Below, one piece after another: positions 12,608 to 19,141 of a stretch of DNA of 64,000 bases. The notes beneath the pieces are model-generated. The model did not search any database. It saw nothing but the letters and a program-made list of their open reading frames with translations, and was not told the DNA's origin. Position numbers and translations under genes: made by a program. The stretch is taken from assembly GCA_963675035.1 (NCBI GenBank), contig OY776111.1:196453766-196517765 (forward strand). Direction: 5' to 3'. The DNA is from Allygus modestus. Lineage: Eukaryota > Arthropoda > Insecta > Hemiptera > Cicadellidae. Positions within the stretch are counted from its first letter, which is position 1. Each line of letters starts with the position of its first letter.

Positions 12608-12856
12608 TTATTTATTTATTTTCTCATACTTTAAGTAACACATAGCATGATCTAAAATAGTACAAACGGACATGTGATGTTTCTTTGCAAGAAGAGAAGA
12701 AGACAAAAGTAGTTCTGCTTTTTGAATCCTGAGTTTGAAATGTTCTCTGTCGCTGACGTACGTTGATCTTCTATCATCGTCGTCATGAAAGTAGAAGGTG
12801 GTGGCAACAGGGTTAGCGAAGGTAAGTGTTTTCATATTTCTGTAAAATTGCGACAT
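12608..12856 (-). CDS. PPP1R15/GADD34-like small protein (82 aa)
   Basis: Small acidic-then-basic protein at the left end of the element. What is seen: a KTLTF stretch (residues 9-13) resembling a PP1-docking RVxF motif, an Asp-rich loop (DDDDRR, 25-30), then D36-R37-x-x-F40-x-x-R43-I44, then a Leu-rich helix (LLLSSSLL) and HH. That order (RVxF-like, spacer, DR-x-x-F-x-x-RI, helix) is the conserved C-terminal core of PPP1R15/GADD34 regulators, which bring protein phosphatase 1 to eIF2-alpha. Several large DNA viruses carry short homologues that counter translational shut-off. The assignment rests on pattern only; L replaces V in the docking motif and the Trp of the family core is Tyr33. A TATA-like box (12904-12910) and TCAG initiator (+1 about 12882) precede it, and a palindromic TGACGTCA (CRE) lies at 12882-12889. 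Confidence 0.5.
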   Translation of the reverse strand: MSQFYRNMKTLTFANPVATTFYFHDDDDRRSTYVSDREHFKLRIQKAELLLSSSLLAKKHHMSVCTILDHAMCYLKYEKINK

Positions 12857-12924
12857 CTCGCTATGACGATGGACAATCGTCTGACGTCAGTTTTGTAAAA
12901 CAGTGTATATGAGGTTCGTGAACA

Positions 12925-13869
12925 TTATGCCTTGCACATGTTAGAGAGCTCTTCTTTTGTAACGTCTAAAGACAAGACGTATCGGCCAGTGACATCCTCT
13001 CCTGCGGAAATGTCTCCACGACGTTCACTTTTCTCTTCAGGGTTGCACTTGTTTTTCTGTTGTAGTTTGTAGTGAACGAGAGAGCAAAACGGCGAGTTGT
13101 AGCTGTGGTCTTCCAACGGATCATCGCCTTCTTCCCACTTAAATAGATTAACTCCACAATACACGCATTTCGTAGTGTCCTTCATGCTAATCATTCTAAC
13201 GAAGCCCTCTTCAGCAACTTGACGAGCCGAGGGTGACTTCAATTTCCAGTCAACAAAAGTCTTTTCCCTAACTGCAGGATCATTCATATCTACTTTTCCA
13301 GGATTGTTGACACACCACTCTGCCAGTTTGTGAACATTGGTTTGTGTACAGTAAAATCCAGAAGCGTACAAATGATGGAACAAACATTGATTTTTGTCTG
13401 TTGACAGGTCATCAACAGGTGGAAGAATCAAGACGTCACTCGAAAGAGCAGGGCATCCAAGTGATTCTAGACTGAACACGACACGCCGATTGTCAAGTAA
13501 CTTCTCCAGTACCTTAGCTTTTTCACTTGACGCAGCGTAGAGAAGCTGCACGTTACAACAAATATCTCCTAGCGCGGAGGTAAGGGAATCGTAGTCTGCA
13601 CTTCCGGCCCCGAATCCAATTCCATGATAGTGTTTGCTTAACCACCTGTTATGTCCAGCAAATTCCCCACCATGCCATCCTCCGCAATCGTGTTGAATTC
13701 CTGTTGCACTCTCGCTGCCTGTCTCCTTCGGTGGTTTGAATATCCAGTGTTGTATGCATTTCGAATCCAAATCAATAACAGAAAGTTCTTTGATAATAAT
13801 TTTCTTGTTCTCGCCAATGAAGGCACTAAAGTCGACCACCGCTTTCCCAATCATGACTCCAAACACCAA
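12925..13869 (-). CDS. BIR-domain (IAP-like) protein with conserved N-terminal region (314 aa)
   Basis: Residues about 200-268 form a baculovirus-IAP-repeat domain: R201, F205, W208, then C235-x2-C238-x16-H255-x6-C262, exactly the BIR zinc spacing, with W245-E-x-x-D at the expected place. BIR proteins bind caspases or IAP antagonists, or act in other signalling. There is no RING or UBC domain, so this is not a full E3-type IAP. Residues 1-185 are a separate region (FSAFIGENKK, KPP, NRWLSKHYHG, LGCPALSS, CLFHH...C) that I recognise as recurring in transposon-borne insect proteins but cannot name. A TATA stretch (13903-13914) lies 30 bp before a TCAGTC initiator (+1 near 13880); the leader is about 11 nt. 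It sits next to the PPP1R15-like ORF, suggesting a shared role against host responses; this is inference. Confidence 0.8.
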   Translation of the reverse strand: MVFGVMIGKAVVDFSAFIGENKKIIIKELSVIDLDSKCIQHWIFKPPKETGSESATGIQHDCGGWHGGEFAGHNRWLSKHYHGIGFGAGSADYDSLTSALGDICCNVQLLYAASSEKAKVLEKLLDNRRVVFSLESLGCPALSSDVLILPPVDDLSTDKNQCLFHHLYASGFYCTQTNVHKLAEWCVNNPGKVDMNDPAVREKTFVDWKLKSPSARQVAEEGFVRMISMKDTTKCVYCGVNLFKWEEGDDPLEDHSYNSPFCSLVHYKLQQKNKCNPEEKSERRGDISAGEDVTGRYVLSLDVTKEELSNMCKA

Positions 13870-13876
13870 ACACCAG

Positions 13877-13914
13877 GACTGAGAGATTACTCCAACAGCC
13901 TGTATATATATATA
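13877..13914 (-). promoter_or_regulatory. TATA plus TCAGTC core promoter of the BIR gene
   Basis: On the minus strand a TATATATATA run (13914-13903) is followed about 30 bp later by TCAGTC (13882-13877), the arthropod initiator. The start codon follows at 13869. Confidence 0.65.
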
Positions 13915-13943
13915 CCTTTAGTCCCCACCCCCACCACAAACTG

Positions 13944-15194
13944 TTACATGATTTTCTGCACCAGGTTAGTCGACGGGTCGTAGGTAAAAGATTTGTCATG
14001 AATGATTAGGCAGTACGCTGTGGTATTAGCGGGAAACGCCGCCTTGGCTTCAAATTCCAATCGAATATCAACCGGTGCTGACCTAAGAGACTCATTCTGT
14101 TTCGAACAATCAATCACAATTAACGGAGCAATTTTTTTAAAACGTTCTACGTCTAAAAGCGGTTGGGACGGAACGTTGTAGTAAGATTCCTGGAAGCGCG
14201 TGTACATATCATATAAAATCGCAAAATGGTTATTCTCAATATCCAGTTTCAAATCGTCATACGGATAGTTTGCAGAGTTGAGATGGAGCTTCAAGTTAGA
14301 AATTTTGCAGTGATCAAATATTGCTGCCGACCTTTCAGCATTATTCTTCCTGTTCTCTTGGAAAGCAACAATTACGTGTCTAGGTTTTTCCAGTTGCGAA
14401 GCCGTTTTTACTGACCACGACTGTTTATCTGTAGATGGTAAGGAAGGGTATTCATAAAGTTCCCAGCTTCTGTACTCAACTGGAATGCTCGTGCCACGTT
14501 CCAAATGCTTTAGTAGTGCGATCCTTTGTTTATCACCCAGAGTAACGTAAGGTACTCTCCAGCACAGTTTTCCAATTTTAATTTTTACATCCTCCGGAGT
14601 AGTGTCACCAGCGCCAGATGATGTCCACAAAATAGCATTTTTGTCACTGGCAGAGCGAAGGAGAACCAACTCATGGCGCGAGTTAACAATCACTTTCCTA
14701 TAATCTTCAGCGAACCCAAAGAGCTTACTGAGAGGTACGCAAAAACTGAAATTACCCTTACTGTCCACCACATGGTCCTCTAATGATGACAAGAGTTTAT
14801 CAACAGTCGATGGCCAGCCTGAATTTCCCGCCCCCTTCAGTGTAGTCTCACTGAAAGATGCATATCCTTTGAGCGTAGTCGTAACACCCGGGTTTCTGAC
14901 ACGATCAATTTCAACACCATTTATTTCATATCTCATCTCGTCAAAGAGATATGCGAAAGCATTTGTAGTTAGTTTTGTATTTTTAGCGACGTTATCGTCT
15001 GAGCTCAAAAGCCTCCCTTCAACGTACAAATAGCTCATCGAAGGCACTACACACAAGTCCTGTTGTTGAATAGGAATTCTTATCTCATCGTTATTATCAA
15101 GTGTATTAGAGGCATAAGGAAAATGTGTGTGAAATTCCATGTGTGATATTGCGTCATCAAACGGAACGTTACTTAAAATATCCAAAATATCCAT
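13944..15194 (-). CDS. Major capsid protein, double jelly-roll type (416 aa)
   Basis: Predicted shell protein of the Polinton particle. The N-terminus (MDILDILSNVPFDD, then EIRIPIQQQDL and SYLYVEGRL) and the block FLFDEMRY-type (here YLFDEMRYEINGVEIDR) match what is conserved in insect Polinton capsid proteins of the double-jelly-roll lineage shared with adenoviruses and virophages. It is beta-rich throughout, with no signal peptide or membrane segment. Length fits the shorter insect versions. The upstream gene on the same strand is the 59-aa basic ORF; no obvious TATA lies directly before the start, so it may be expressed from a longer transcript. There are no internal stops. Confidence 0.85.
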   Translation of the reverse strand: MDILDILSNVPFDDAISHMEFHTHFPYASNTLDNNDEIRIPIQQQDLCVVPSMSYLYVEGRLLSSDDNVAKNTKLTTNAFAYLFDEMRYEINGVEIDRVRNPGVTTTLKGYASFSETTLKGAGNSGWPSTVDKLLSSLEDHVVDSKGNFSFCVPLSKLFGFAEDYRKVIVNSRHELVLLRSASDKNAILWTSSGAGDTTPEDVKIKIGKLCWRVPYVTLGDKQRIALLKHLERGTSIPVEYRSWELYEYPSLPSTDKQSWSVKTASQLEKPRHVIVAFQENRKNNAERSAAIFDHCKISNLKLHLNSANYPYDDLKLDIENNHFAILYDMYTRFQESYYNVPSQPLLDVERFKKIAPLIVIDCSKQNESLRSAPVDIRLEFEAKAAFPANTTAYCLIIHDKSFTYDPSTNLVQKIM

Positions 15195-15200
15195 TGTCCA

Positions 15201-15380
15201 CTATTGAAGTACACGAAGTCCTAGAGAGCGTAAAAACGTCTTGTTAGCCTGTGTTAACCGTACGGGAGATGGATGAACACTGATTGCCTTTTTCCGGTTC
15301 CCACTCAATAAATAGCCACTGGCTTTACTCAGCCCTCGCTTAATTGTTCTTCCCTTAGGTAAAAAGTACATGTATCCCAT
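15201..15380 (-). CDS. Small basic protein between the capsid genes (59 aa)
   Basis: An ORF too short for most gene callers but tightly packed: its ATG (15380) lies 4 bp after the penton stop and its TAG (15201-15203) ends 6 bp before the capsid ATG. It starts MGYMYFLPKGRTIKRGL and is rich in Lys/Arg and Ser, with almost no acidic residues. A basic peptide in a structural gene cluster could be a DNA-condensing or minor virion protein; that is inference from charge and position. I do not recognise a family. Confidence 0.6.
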   Translation of the reverse strand: MGYMYFLPKGRTIKRGLSKASGYLLSGNRKKAISVHPSPVRLTQANKTFLRSLGLRVLQ

Positions 15381-15384
15381 CTTG

Positions 15385-16080
15385 TTAGTGTGCTTTCCTC
15401 AAATGCAAACACACTGTAATTCGTTCACCTCTGAAATTAACCAAATTGTCGTCTTGATCCACGATTTTTAACGTGATGTTACTGACGACGCGTGTGGTGA
15501 TCGGTAGGTAAATGACAGGGTTTGGTATTTCCACCAGTTTATATCCAGGCGGTACAGCAGGGAAAAACTGATAGATCGTATGAGCTTGTTTACCATTGAC
15601 ATACGACCCAGACGCAATATTACACTCAATCCTAATCGTATTTATTTTAAAAATGTCTACCACGTGTTGCGAGTGATAAGTGGCTTTAGGTTGAATAATG
15701 ACATCACCAAAACCCAAAAGTTTGCCAATAGACTTTGGTTTAGAGAAATCTACTTTTACAGTACTTTTCAACTTTGTCTGTAGAGTATTATTGTTGGTGT
15801 CAAGCTGGAGATAGTACACATTATCCTTCTTTGAGATCATTTGAAACTTCTCTTGAATAAAGTCGCGAATATCCTTCACTTCGTATGTACCTGTCGGAAT
15901 AAGCAATTCTTCTTCATCGCCAAAATGGAACTTGTTGTTAGTCTCATCAACGTTTGGTATTGAGTTGTACGTCTCAAAACTAAGAAGTCCAATTTCATAT
16001 TCCCCGTCGAGCTCGATTGGTGGAAAATAATCCACCGAGAGCATGGAGCTCTTACCTGTAAGCGTGAACGTCAGAGACAT
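15385..16080 (-). CDS. Minor capsid (penton-like) single jelly-roll protein (231 aa)
   Basis: Beta-rich protein expected to occupy the five-fold vertices. The C-terminal half has the conserved run PPGYKLVEIPNPVIYLP followed by VSNITLKIVDQDDNLVNFRGE and a C-terminal CLHLR, typical of the Polinton penton-like minor capsid protein. It begins MSLTFTLTGKSSMLSVDYFPPI. A TCAGTC initiator (16086-16081) abuts the ATG, giving a leader of only 4 nt, with a TTTAAA TATA-like box about 31 bp upstream. Full length, no stops. Confidence 0.85.
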   Translation of the reverse strand: MSLTFTLTGKSSMLSVDYFPPIELDGEYEIGLLSFETYNSIPNVDETNNKFHFGDEEELLIPTGTYEVKDIRDFIQEKFQMISKKDNVYYLQLDTNNNTLQTKLKSTVKVDFSKPKSIGKLLGFGDVIIQPKATYHSQHVVDIFKINTIRIECNIASGSYVNGKQAHTIYQFFPAVPPGYKLVEIPNPVIYLPITTRVVSNITLKIVDQDDNLVNFRGERITVCLHLRKAH

Positions 16081-16137
16081 GACTGAACAAGAGGCTAATA
16101 AAACACATCAATTTAAAGCAAAAATATATATTGTGGT

Positions 16138-16556
16138 CTAAGTACTCGACAAGAAATACAAACACAAATGTCCACATATTTGAGAGTACGAGTTTACATC
16201 TTGATAAGCAGTTCTATTGTAGGAAATATAGTTATTCTTCAAGTATTCTTGAATTTCCAACGGTGGCACGAGGTCTCCGTAACTATCGAAATATCTAACA
16301 AGATCTCCAGTCTTTTTAAAGCAAACCCAATGAGTGCCATCACCGCTGCTACCGTCCAGGTTCACAATTGTAGATTCGTTTTTCCAAGGCTTCCGCGGAA
16401 GAGTATCCCGCATAAACACACCCCTAAAATATGGAATTTTAAGCTTTCTTGCCCATAGGCTCAGGTCTACATCGTATAGCGCTCTATTGGGCAAGAGGTT
16501 CACAAGTTTTTTATCGGCTTTTGATAAGGGGCCATGTAGATCCCCAGTCCCTTTTT
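16138..16556 (-). CDS. Adenain-type cysteine protease, probably made by -1 frameshift
   Basis: Maturation protease that would cleave virion precursors. The catalytic set is visible: His in GTHWV, Asp in YFDSYG, Gln in AYQD and Cys in ICGHLC, with the family block FRGVFMRDTLP upstream and IVNLD between. The frame is open from just after a TAA near 16557 but contains no ATG before FMRD, which is inside the conserved domain; the only candidate start codons are non-AUG (GTG at 16503). It overlaps the end of the core-protein gene in the -1 frame, at a canonical slippery heptamer (see 16447-16512). I therefore think it is translated as a C-terminal extension of the core protein; the effective start of its unique part is about 16511. 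It ends 11 residues after the catalytic Cys. Confidence 0.8.
16447..16512 (-). promoter_or_regulatory. Candidate -1 programmed ribosomal frameshift signal
   Basis: On the minus strand the heptamer A AAA AAC (16512-16506) lies in the core-protein frame, two codons before its TGA. It is followed by a 9-nt spacer (16505-16497) and then a perfect 9-bp stem, TCTTGCCCA (16496-16488) with TGGGCAAGA (16455-16447). The 32-nt loop itself contains ATAG...CTAT. Slipping back one base moves ribosomes exactly into the protease frame. Site, spacer length and stem all fit known eukaryotic -1 signals such as retroviral gag-pro junctions. Confidence 0.75.
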
Positions 16557-17078
16557 ATACGGTCTAAAGAACAATCCTTTCCCCTGGCGTAGAGCTATGG
16601 CTTCCATGGTTTCGTTGTGACGTTGCATTTCACCTAACCGCTTTCTAGCGTCCTTTGCTTCCGTTATAGCTTTGGCGACTCCTGCCGCTCCACCTGCCAA
16701 ACTCCCCAAAGCACTCAATCCAGCAAAAATCGGCAGTAAAGGAAGAACACCTCCTGACTTTGGTAAAGAGAGAATACGTTCTTTTCTTTTAATATGATTG
16801 AAAGCTCCCCTTTTTCCTCTTCTCATCATCCGAATAGCTTTCAATGCAGAAGATGCGGCTTTTTTAAGTAGCTTACTACTTCCACCACCAACAAATTTCA
16901 CGCCAGATCCGCGTACGGCCGTTCTTGCCTGTTTTACAATATCGGAAAAAGCAAACTGCTTGCGAGCAACGTTTCTCTTCTGTCCCTTTCCGGTCTTAGA
17001 GCCAAGTTTCTTTACACTTTTTCTCCTTCTTTTTCCTGAAGTCTTGATCCCAGCCCCCAATTTTGTTTTAGCGTTCAT
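16500..17078 (-). CDS. Basic virion-core/membrane-active protein (192 aa)
   Basis: Residues 1-100 are very basic (KRRRKSVKK, MMRRGKR, IKRKER), as in DNA-condensing core proteins. Residues 111-137 are a Gly/Ala/Leu-rich hydrophobic stretch (VLPLLPIFAGLSALGSLAGG) preceded by LPKSGG. Then comes a charged helix, and the C-terminus GLFFRPYKKGLGIYMAPY. This layout is conserved in Polinton/adintovirus core proteins, which have been compared with adenoviral core and membrane-lytic proteins. Upstream, the frame stays open without an ATG back into the PLA2 gene, so the true gene is probably a PLA2-core fusion broken by an indel near 17120. Its end carries the frameshift site to the protease. Confidence 0.75.
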   Translation of the reverse strand: MNAKTKLGAGIKTSGKRRRKSVKKLGSKTGKGQKRNVARKQFAFSDIVKQARTAVRGSGVKFVGGGSSKLLKKAASSALKAIRMMRRGKRGAFNHIKRKERILSLPKSGGVLPLLPIFAGLSALGSLAGGAAGVAKAITEAKDARKRLGEMQRHNETMEAIALRQGKGLFFRPYKKGLGIYMAPYQKPIKNL

Positions 17079-17109
17079 TGCACTCGCGACAAACCAAGAG
17101 GCAAGTTTC

Positions 17110-17385
17110 TCACCAAGGGGAACTCCTTTTGACTCTGGCCCAAGCTTTGTCAGCTAAAACTCTGTCTGCAGCGTGACGCGAAGTCAAGTCCTTGTGTTGA
17201 CTATAGTCAATGTCGTGTTGTCTACACGCTTGGTCCAACAAGTTAATACCTTGTTCCTTTCGCGCCAATCTTTCTTTTAAACGCGAACCTGGACCGCAAA
17301 ACTGATAGCCCGGTAAATGAAGTTCGAACGGCAAAGAGTCTATTGCGTGATTAAGTAGACCGCATCCTTTGGAGATCCGCTTCAT
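17110..17385 (-). CDS. Phospholipase A2 domain protein (91 aa), frame broken at 3' end
   Basis: Parvovirus VP1u-like secreted-PLA2 fold. The calcium loop is in YQFCGPGS (27-34), the catalytic pair in QHDIDY (H57, D58, with Y61), and the family C-terminal block DRVLADKAW follows. In virions such domains act on endosomal membranes during entry. The frame ends early at a TGA (17110-17112). Reading on in the +1 frame gives an unbroken run without stops into the core protein at 17078. The shift lies within about 17115-17130, where AAA is followed by AGG. It could be a one-base mutation or a +1 frameshift. The ATG follows a TCAGT initiator by 3 nt. Confidence 0.8.
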   Translation of the reverse strand: MKRISKGCGLLNHAIDSLPFELHLPGYQFCGPGSRLKERLARKEQGINLLDQACRQHDIDYSQHKDLTSRHAADRVLADKAWARVKRSSPW

Positions 17386-17459
17386 ACTGAGTTCACAATA
17401 TATCTTGCACTGCTTATATATGACTCGACTAGTTCACTTCCGACGCTCACAGTGTAAGG
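17386..17459. promoter_or_regulatory. Divergent promoter with one shared TATA palindrome
   Basis: The sequence CTTATATATGA (17413-17423) serves as TATA in both directions. Leftward, TATATAAG is 32 bp before TCAGT (+1 17388), three bases before the PLA2 ATG. Rightward, TATATATG is about 32-34 bp before TCACAGT (17447-17453), which precedes the ATPase ATG by a few bases. No other TATA lies in the 74-bp gap. Confidence 0.65.
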
Positions 17460-18170
17460 ATGAAATTCCAAAAGCAACGAGAGACATTTACAGTCGACGA
17501 CTCATTGGAGAACCTGATCAAAGCTTTGACAGACGGTGAAAAGAACAAAGCTGTACACGGTCCTCTTTTGCCTGAAACTGTTTGCTGTATTATCTGCGGT
17601 CCGTCCAACTGCGGTAAAACAAATTTAATGTTCAGCCTTTTGACGGACCCGCAAGGTTTAAAGTCCGCTAATATTTATGTATTCAGCAAATCGCTCATAC
17701 AGCCGAAATATAAAATGCTGGAGCAAATAATGCAAAGTCTTCCTGACATGGGTTACTTTACCTTCTCCAATAGCGAAGACGTGCCTGATCCTGAAAACGC
17801 GAGAAAGAATTCAATAATGATATTCGACGACGTGGCTTGTGATAAACAGGACCACATGCGAGCATATTTCAGCATGGGGCGACATAAAGGTGTGGATAGT
17901 TTCTACCTAGTTCAAACGTACACACGTCTTCCGAAACACCTTCTGAGAGACAACGCGAATCTTATAATACTATTCAAGCAAGACGAGCAGAACCTCAAAC
18001 ATGTGTACAATGATCACGTAAACACAGATATGACGTTTGAAAAATTTAAATCATTATGCCAATCATGTTGGAACAAGCAAAAATATGGCTTTGTAACAAT
18101 AAACAAGGATTCAGAGATAAACAAGGGACGTTACCGGTTCGGTCTAGACACTTTTATCAGTGATATATAA
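17460..18170 (+). CDS. FtsK/HerA-type genome-packaging ATPase (236 aa)
   Basis: Motor that pumps DNA into the preformed particle. Walker A is GPSNCGKT (residues 47-54), Walker B is IMIFDDV (119-125), with a downstream Q-T-Y sensor-like segment (LVQTYTRLP) where the HerA/A32-like family has its conserved polar residue. Length and motif spacing are those of the Polinton ATPase. Start chosen at the first ATG, with a short leader after a TCACAGT initiator. Divergent from the PLA2/core/protease block; the next gene follows 48 bp downstream with its own TATA (the stop codon of this gene lies beside it). Confidence 0.92.
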   Translation: MKFQKQRETFTVDDSLENLIKALTDGEKNKAVHGPLLPETVCCIICGPSNCGKTNLMFSLLTDPQGLKSANIYVFSKSLIQPKYKMLEQIMQSLPDMGYFTFSNSEDVPDPENARKNSIMIFDDVACDKQDHMRAYFSMGRHKGVDSFYLVQTYTRLPKHLLRDNANLIILFKQDEQNLKHVYNDHVNTDMTFEKFKSLCQSCWNKQKYGFVTINKDSEINKGRYRFGLDTFISDI

Positions 18171-18218
18171 ATACCACTGGATCGTGTAACGATCATTATT
18201 CTTAGACTCGCTCTCACG

Positions 18219-19124
18219 ATGGACGCCAAAAAAGGAAGAAAAAGGAGTAAGAAACCGAAACGTGACAATAGTCTAAAACAAGAATACTCCCTAAAGCATG
18301 AACTAATAAGACTGACTAACGCAGTGCGCAAAAAATACCAAGACCTGAAGCATAGTGCAAATATCGTAGAACGACTTTTAGAAGCACAGGCGAAACCTAT
18401 TGTAAAGCCGTTACAGTATACAGTGGAGAAAAGCTTAAGGCAATCTCCGATAAAACAGGAGATTAAAAAGGAGGAAAAGGGTTCCTTGACAGATAGCAGC
18501 ACCCCCACCGCGTTGGACGTGGACCTGAACAAGTCGCTGGACGTATCAACGCAAACTACAGAAACCAGCTTGGTGGAAAAGTATTTGAACAAACTCTCCA
18601 ATCCCAGGTTAAAAGACAAGTTTGATTTTACCTATGGAGTCAAGCCCGATGGCAGAGGGAACACTACGATTGGCGATTCGAAAATAACGTTCAGTAGGAC
18701 TAAAGTGATTTTAAAAGATCGTAGATTTAATGTTACACCCGGACTGTTGGAGCTACTATTCATGCAAGTCCCAGAAAGGGTACTTATTACCGACAAAGAC
18801 TTGAAAGTGTACAAAGAGATCCTAGAGGAGACAAACGCCCATCGCCAGATGTATTCGGCTGAAAAACCCATAAACAGCAATAGGGGTAAAAAGTATGTAA
18901 ACGTCATATCTGTGATGTTTCGACCAAAGCCCACCGCCGAGAGTGAAGAACACGCGGGGAGTGGAATATCTGTTGGAAATTCCAAATATTACGAATCTAA
19001 CGCCAATTTGCTTGTAAAACGGTTAAAAACTCTAATTTTATCAAAAGAGGCTGGCCACACGGCTCACAACAAAGAAATAGACCACATAATACAACTTCTC
19101 CGATATAATAAAATAATTGCTTAA
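18219..19124 (+). CDS. Conserved Polinton protein of unknown function (301 aa)
   Basis: The N-terminus is strongly basic (MDAKKGRKRSKKPKR), followed by a helical, probably coiled-coil region (about 25-75). The rest is mixed: KFDFTYGVKPDGRGNTTIG and a C-terminal part with TPGLLELLFMQVPE, ETNAHRQMY. The last motifs recur in insect Polintons as I know them, but no function has been assigned that I can name. Core promoter: TATATAAATA overlapping the end of the ATPase gene (about 18164) and TCATT (+1 about 18195), 24 nt before the ATG. No stops or frameshifts. Confidence 0.75.
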   Translation: MDAKKGRKRSKKPKRDNSLKQEYSLKHELIRLTNAVRKKYQDLKHSANIVERLLEAQAKPIVKPLQYTVEKSLRQSPIKQEIKKEEKGSLTDSSTPTALDVDLNKSLDVSTQTTETSLVEKYLNKLSNPRLKDKFDFTYGVKPDGRGNTTIGDSKITFSRTKVILKDRRFNVTPGLLELLFMQVPERVLITDKDLKVYKEILEETNAHRQMYSAEKPINSNRGKKYVNVISVMFRPKPTAESEEHAGSGISVGNSKYYESNANLLVKRLKTLILSKEAGHTAHNKEIDHIIQLLRYNKIIA

Positions 19125-19141
19125 TCAGTATCGGCTTGGAG

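Noticed and set aside
16138..16503. Protease starting independently at GTG 16503
   Set aside because: GTG is a poor eukaryotic start, the frame is open further upstream, and a complete frameshift signal explains its expression better.
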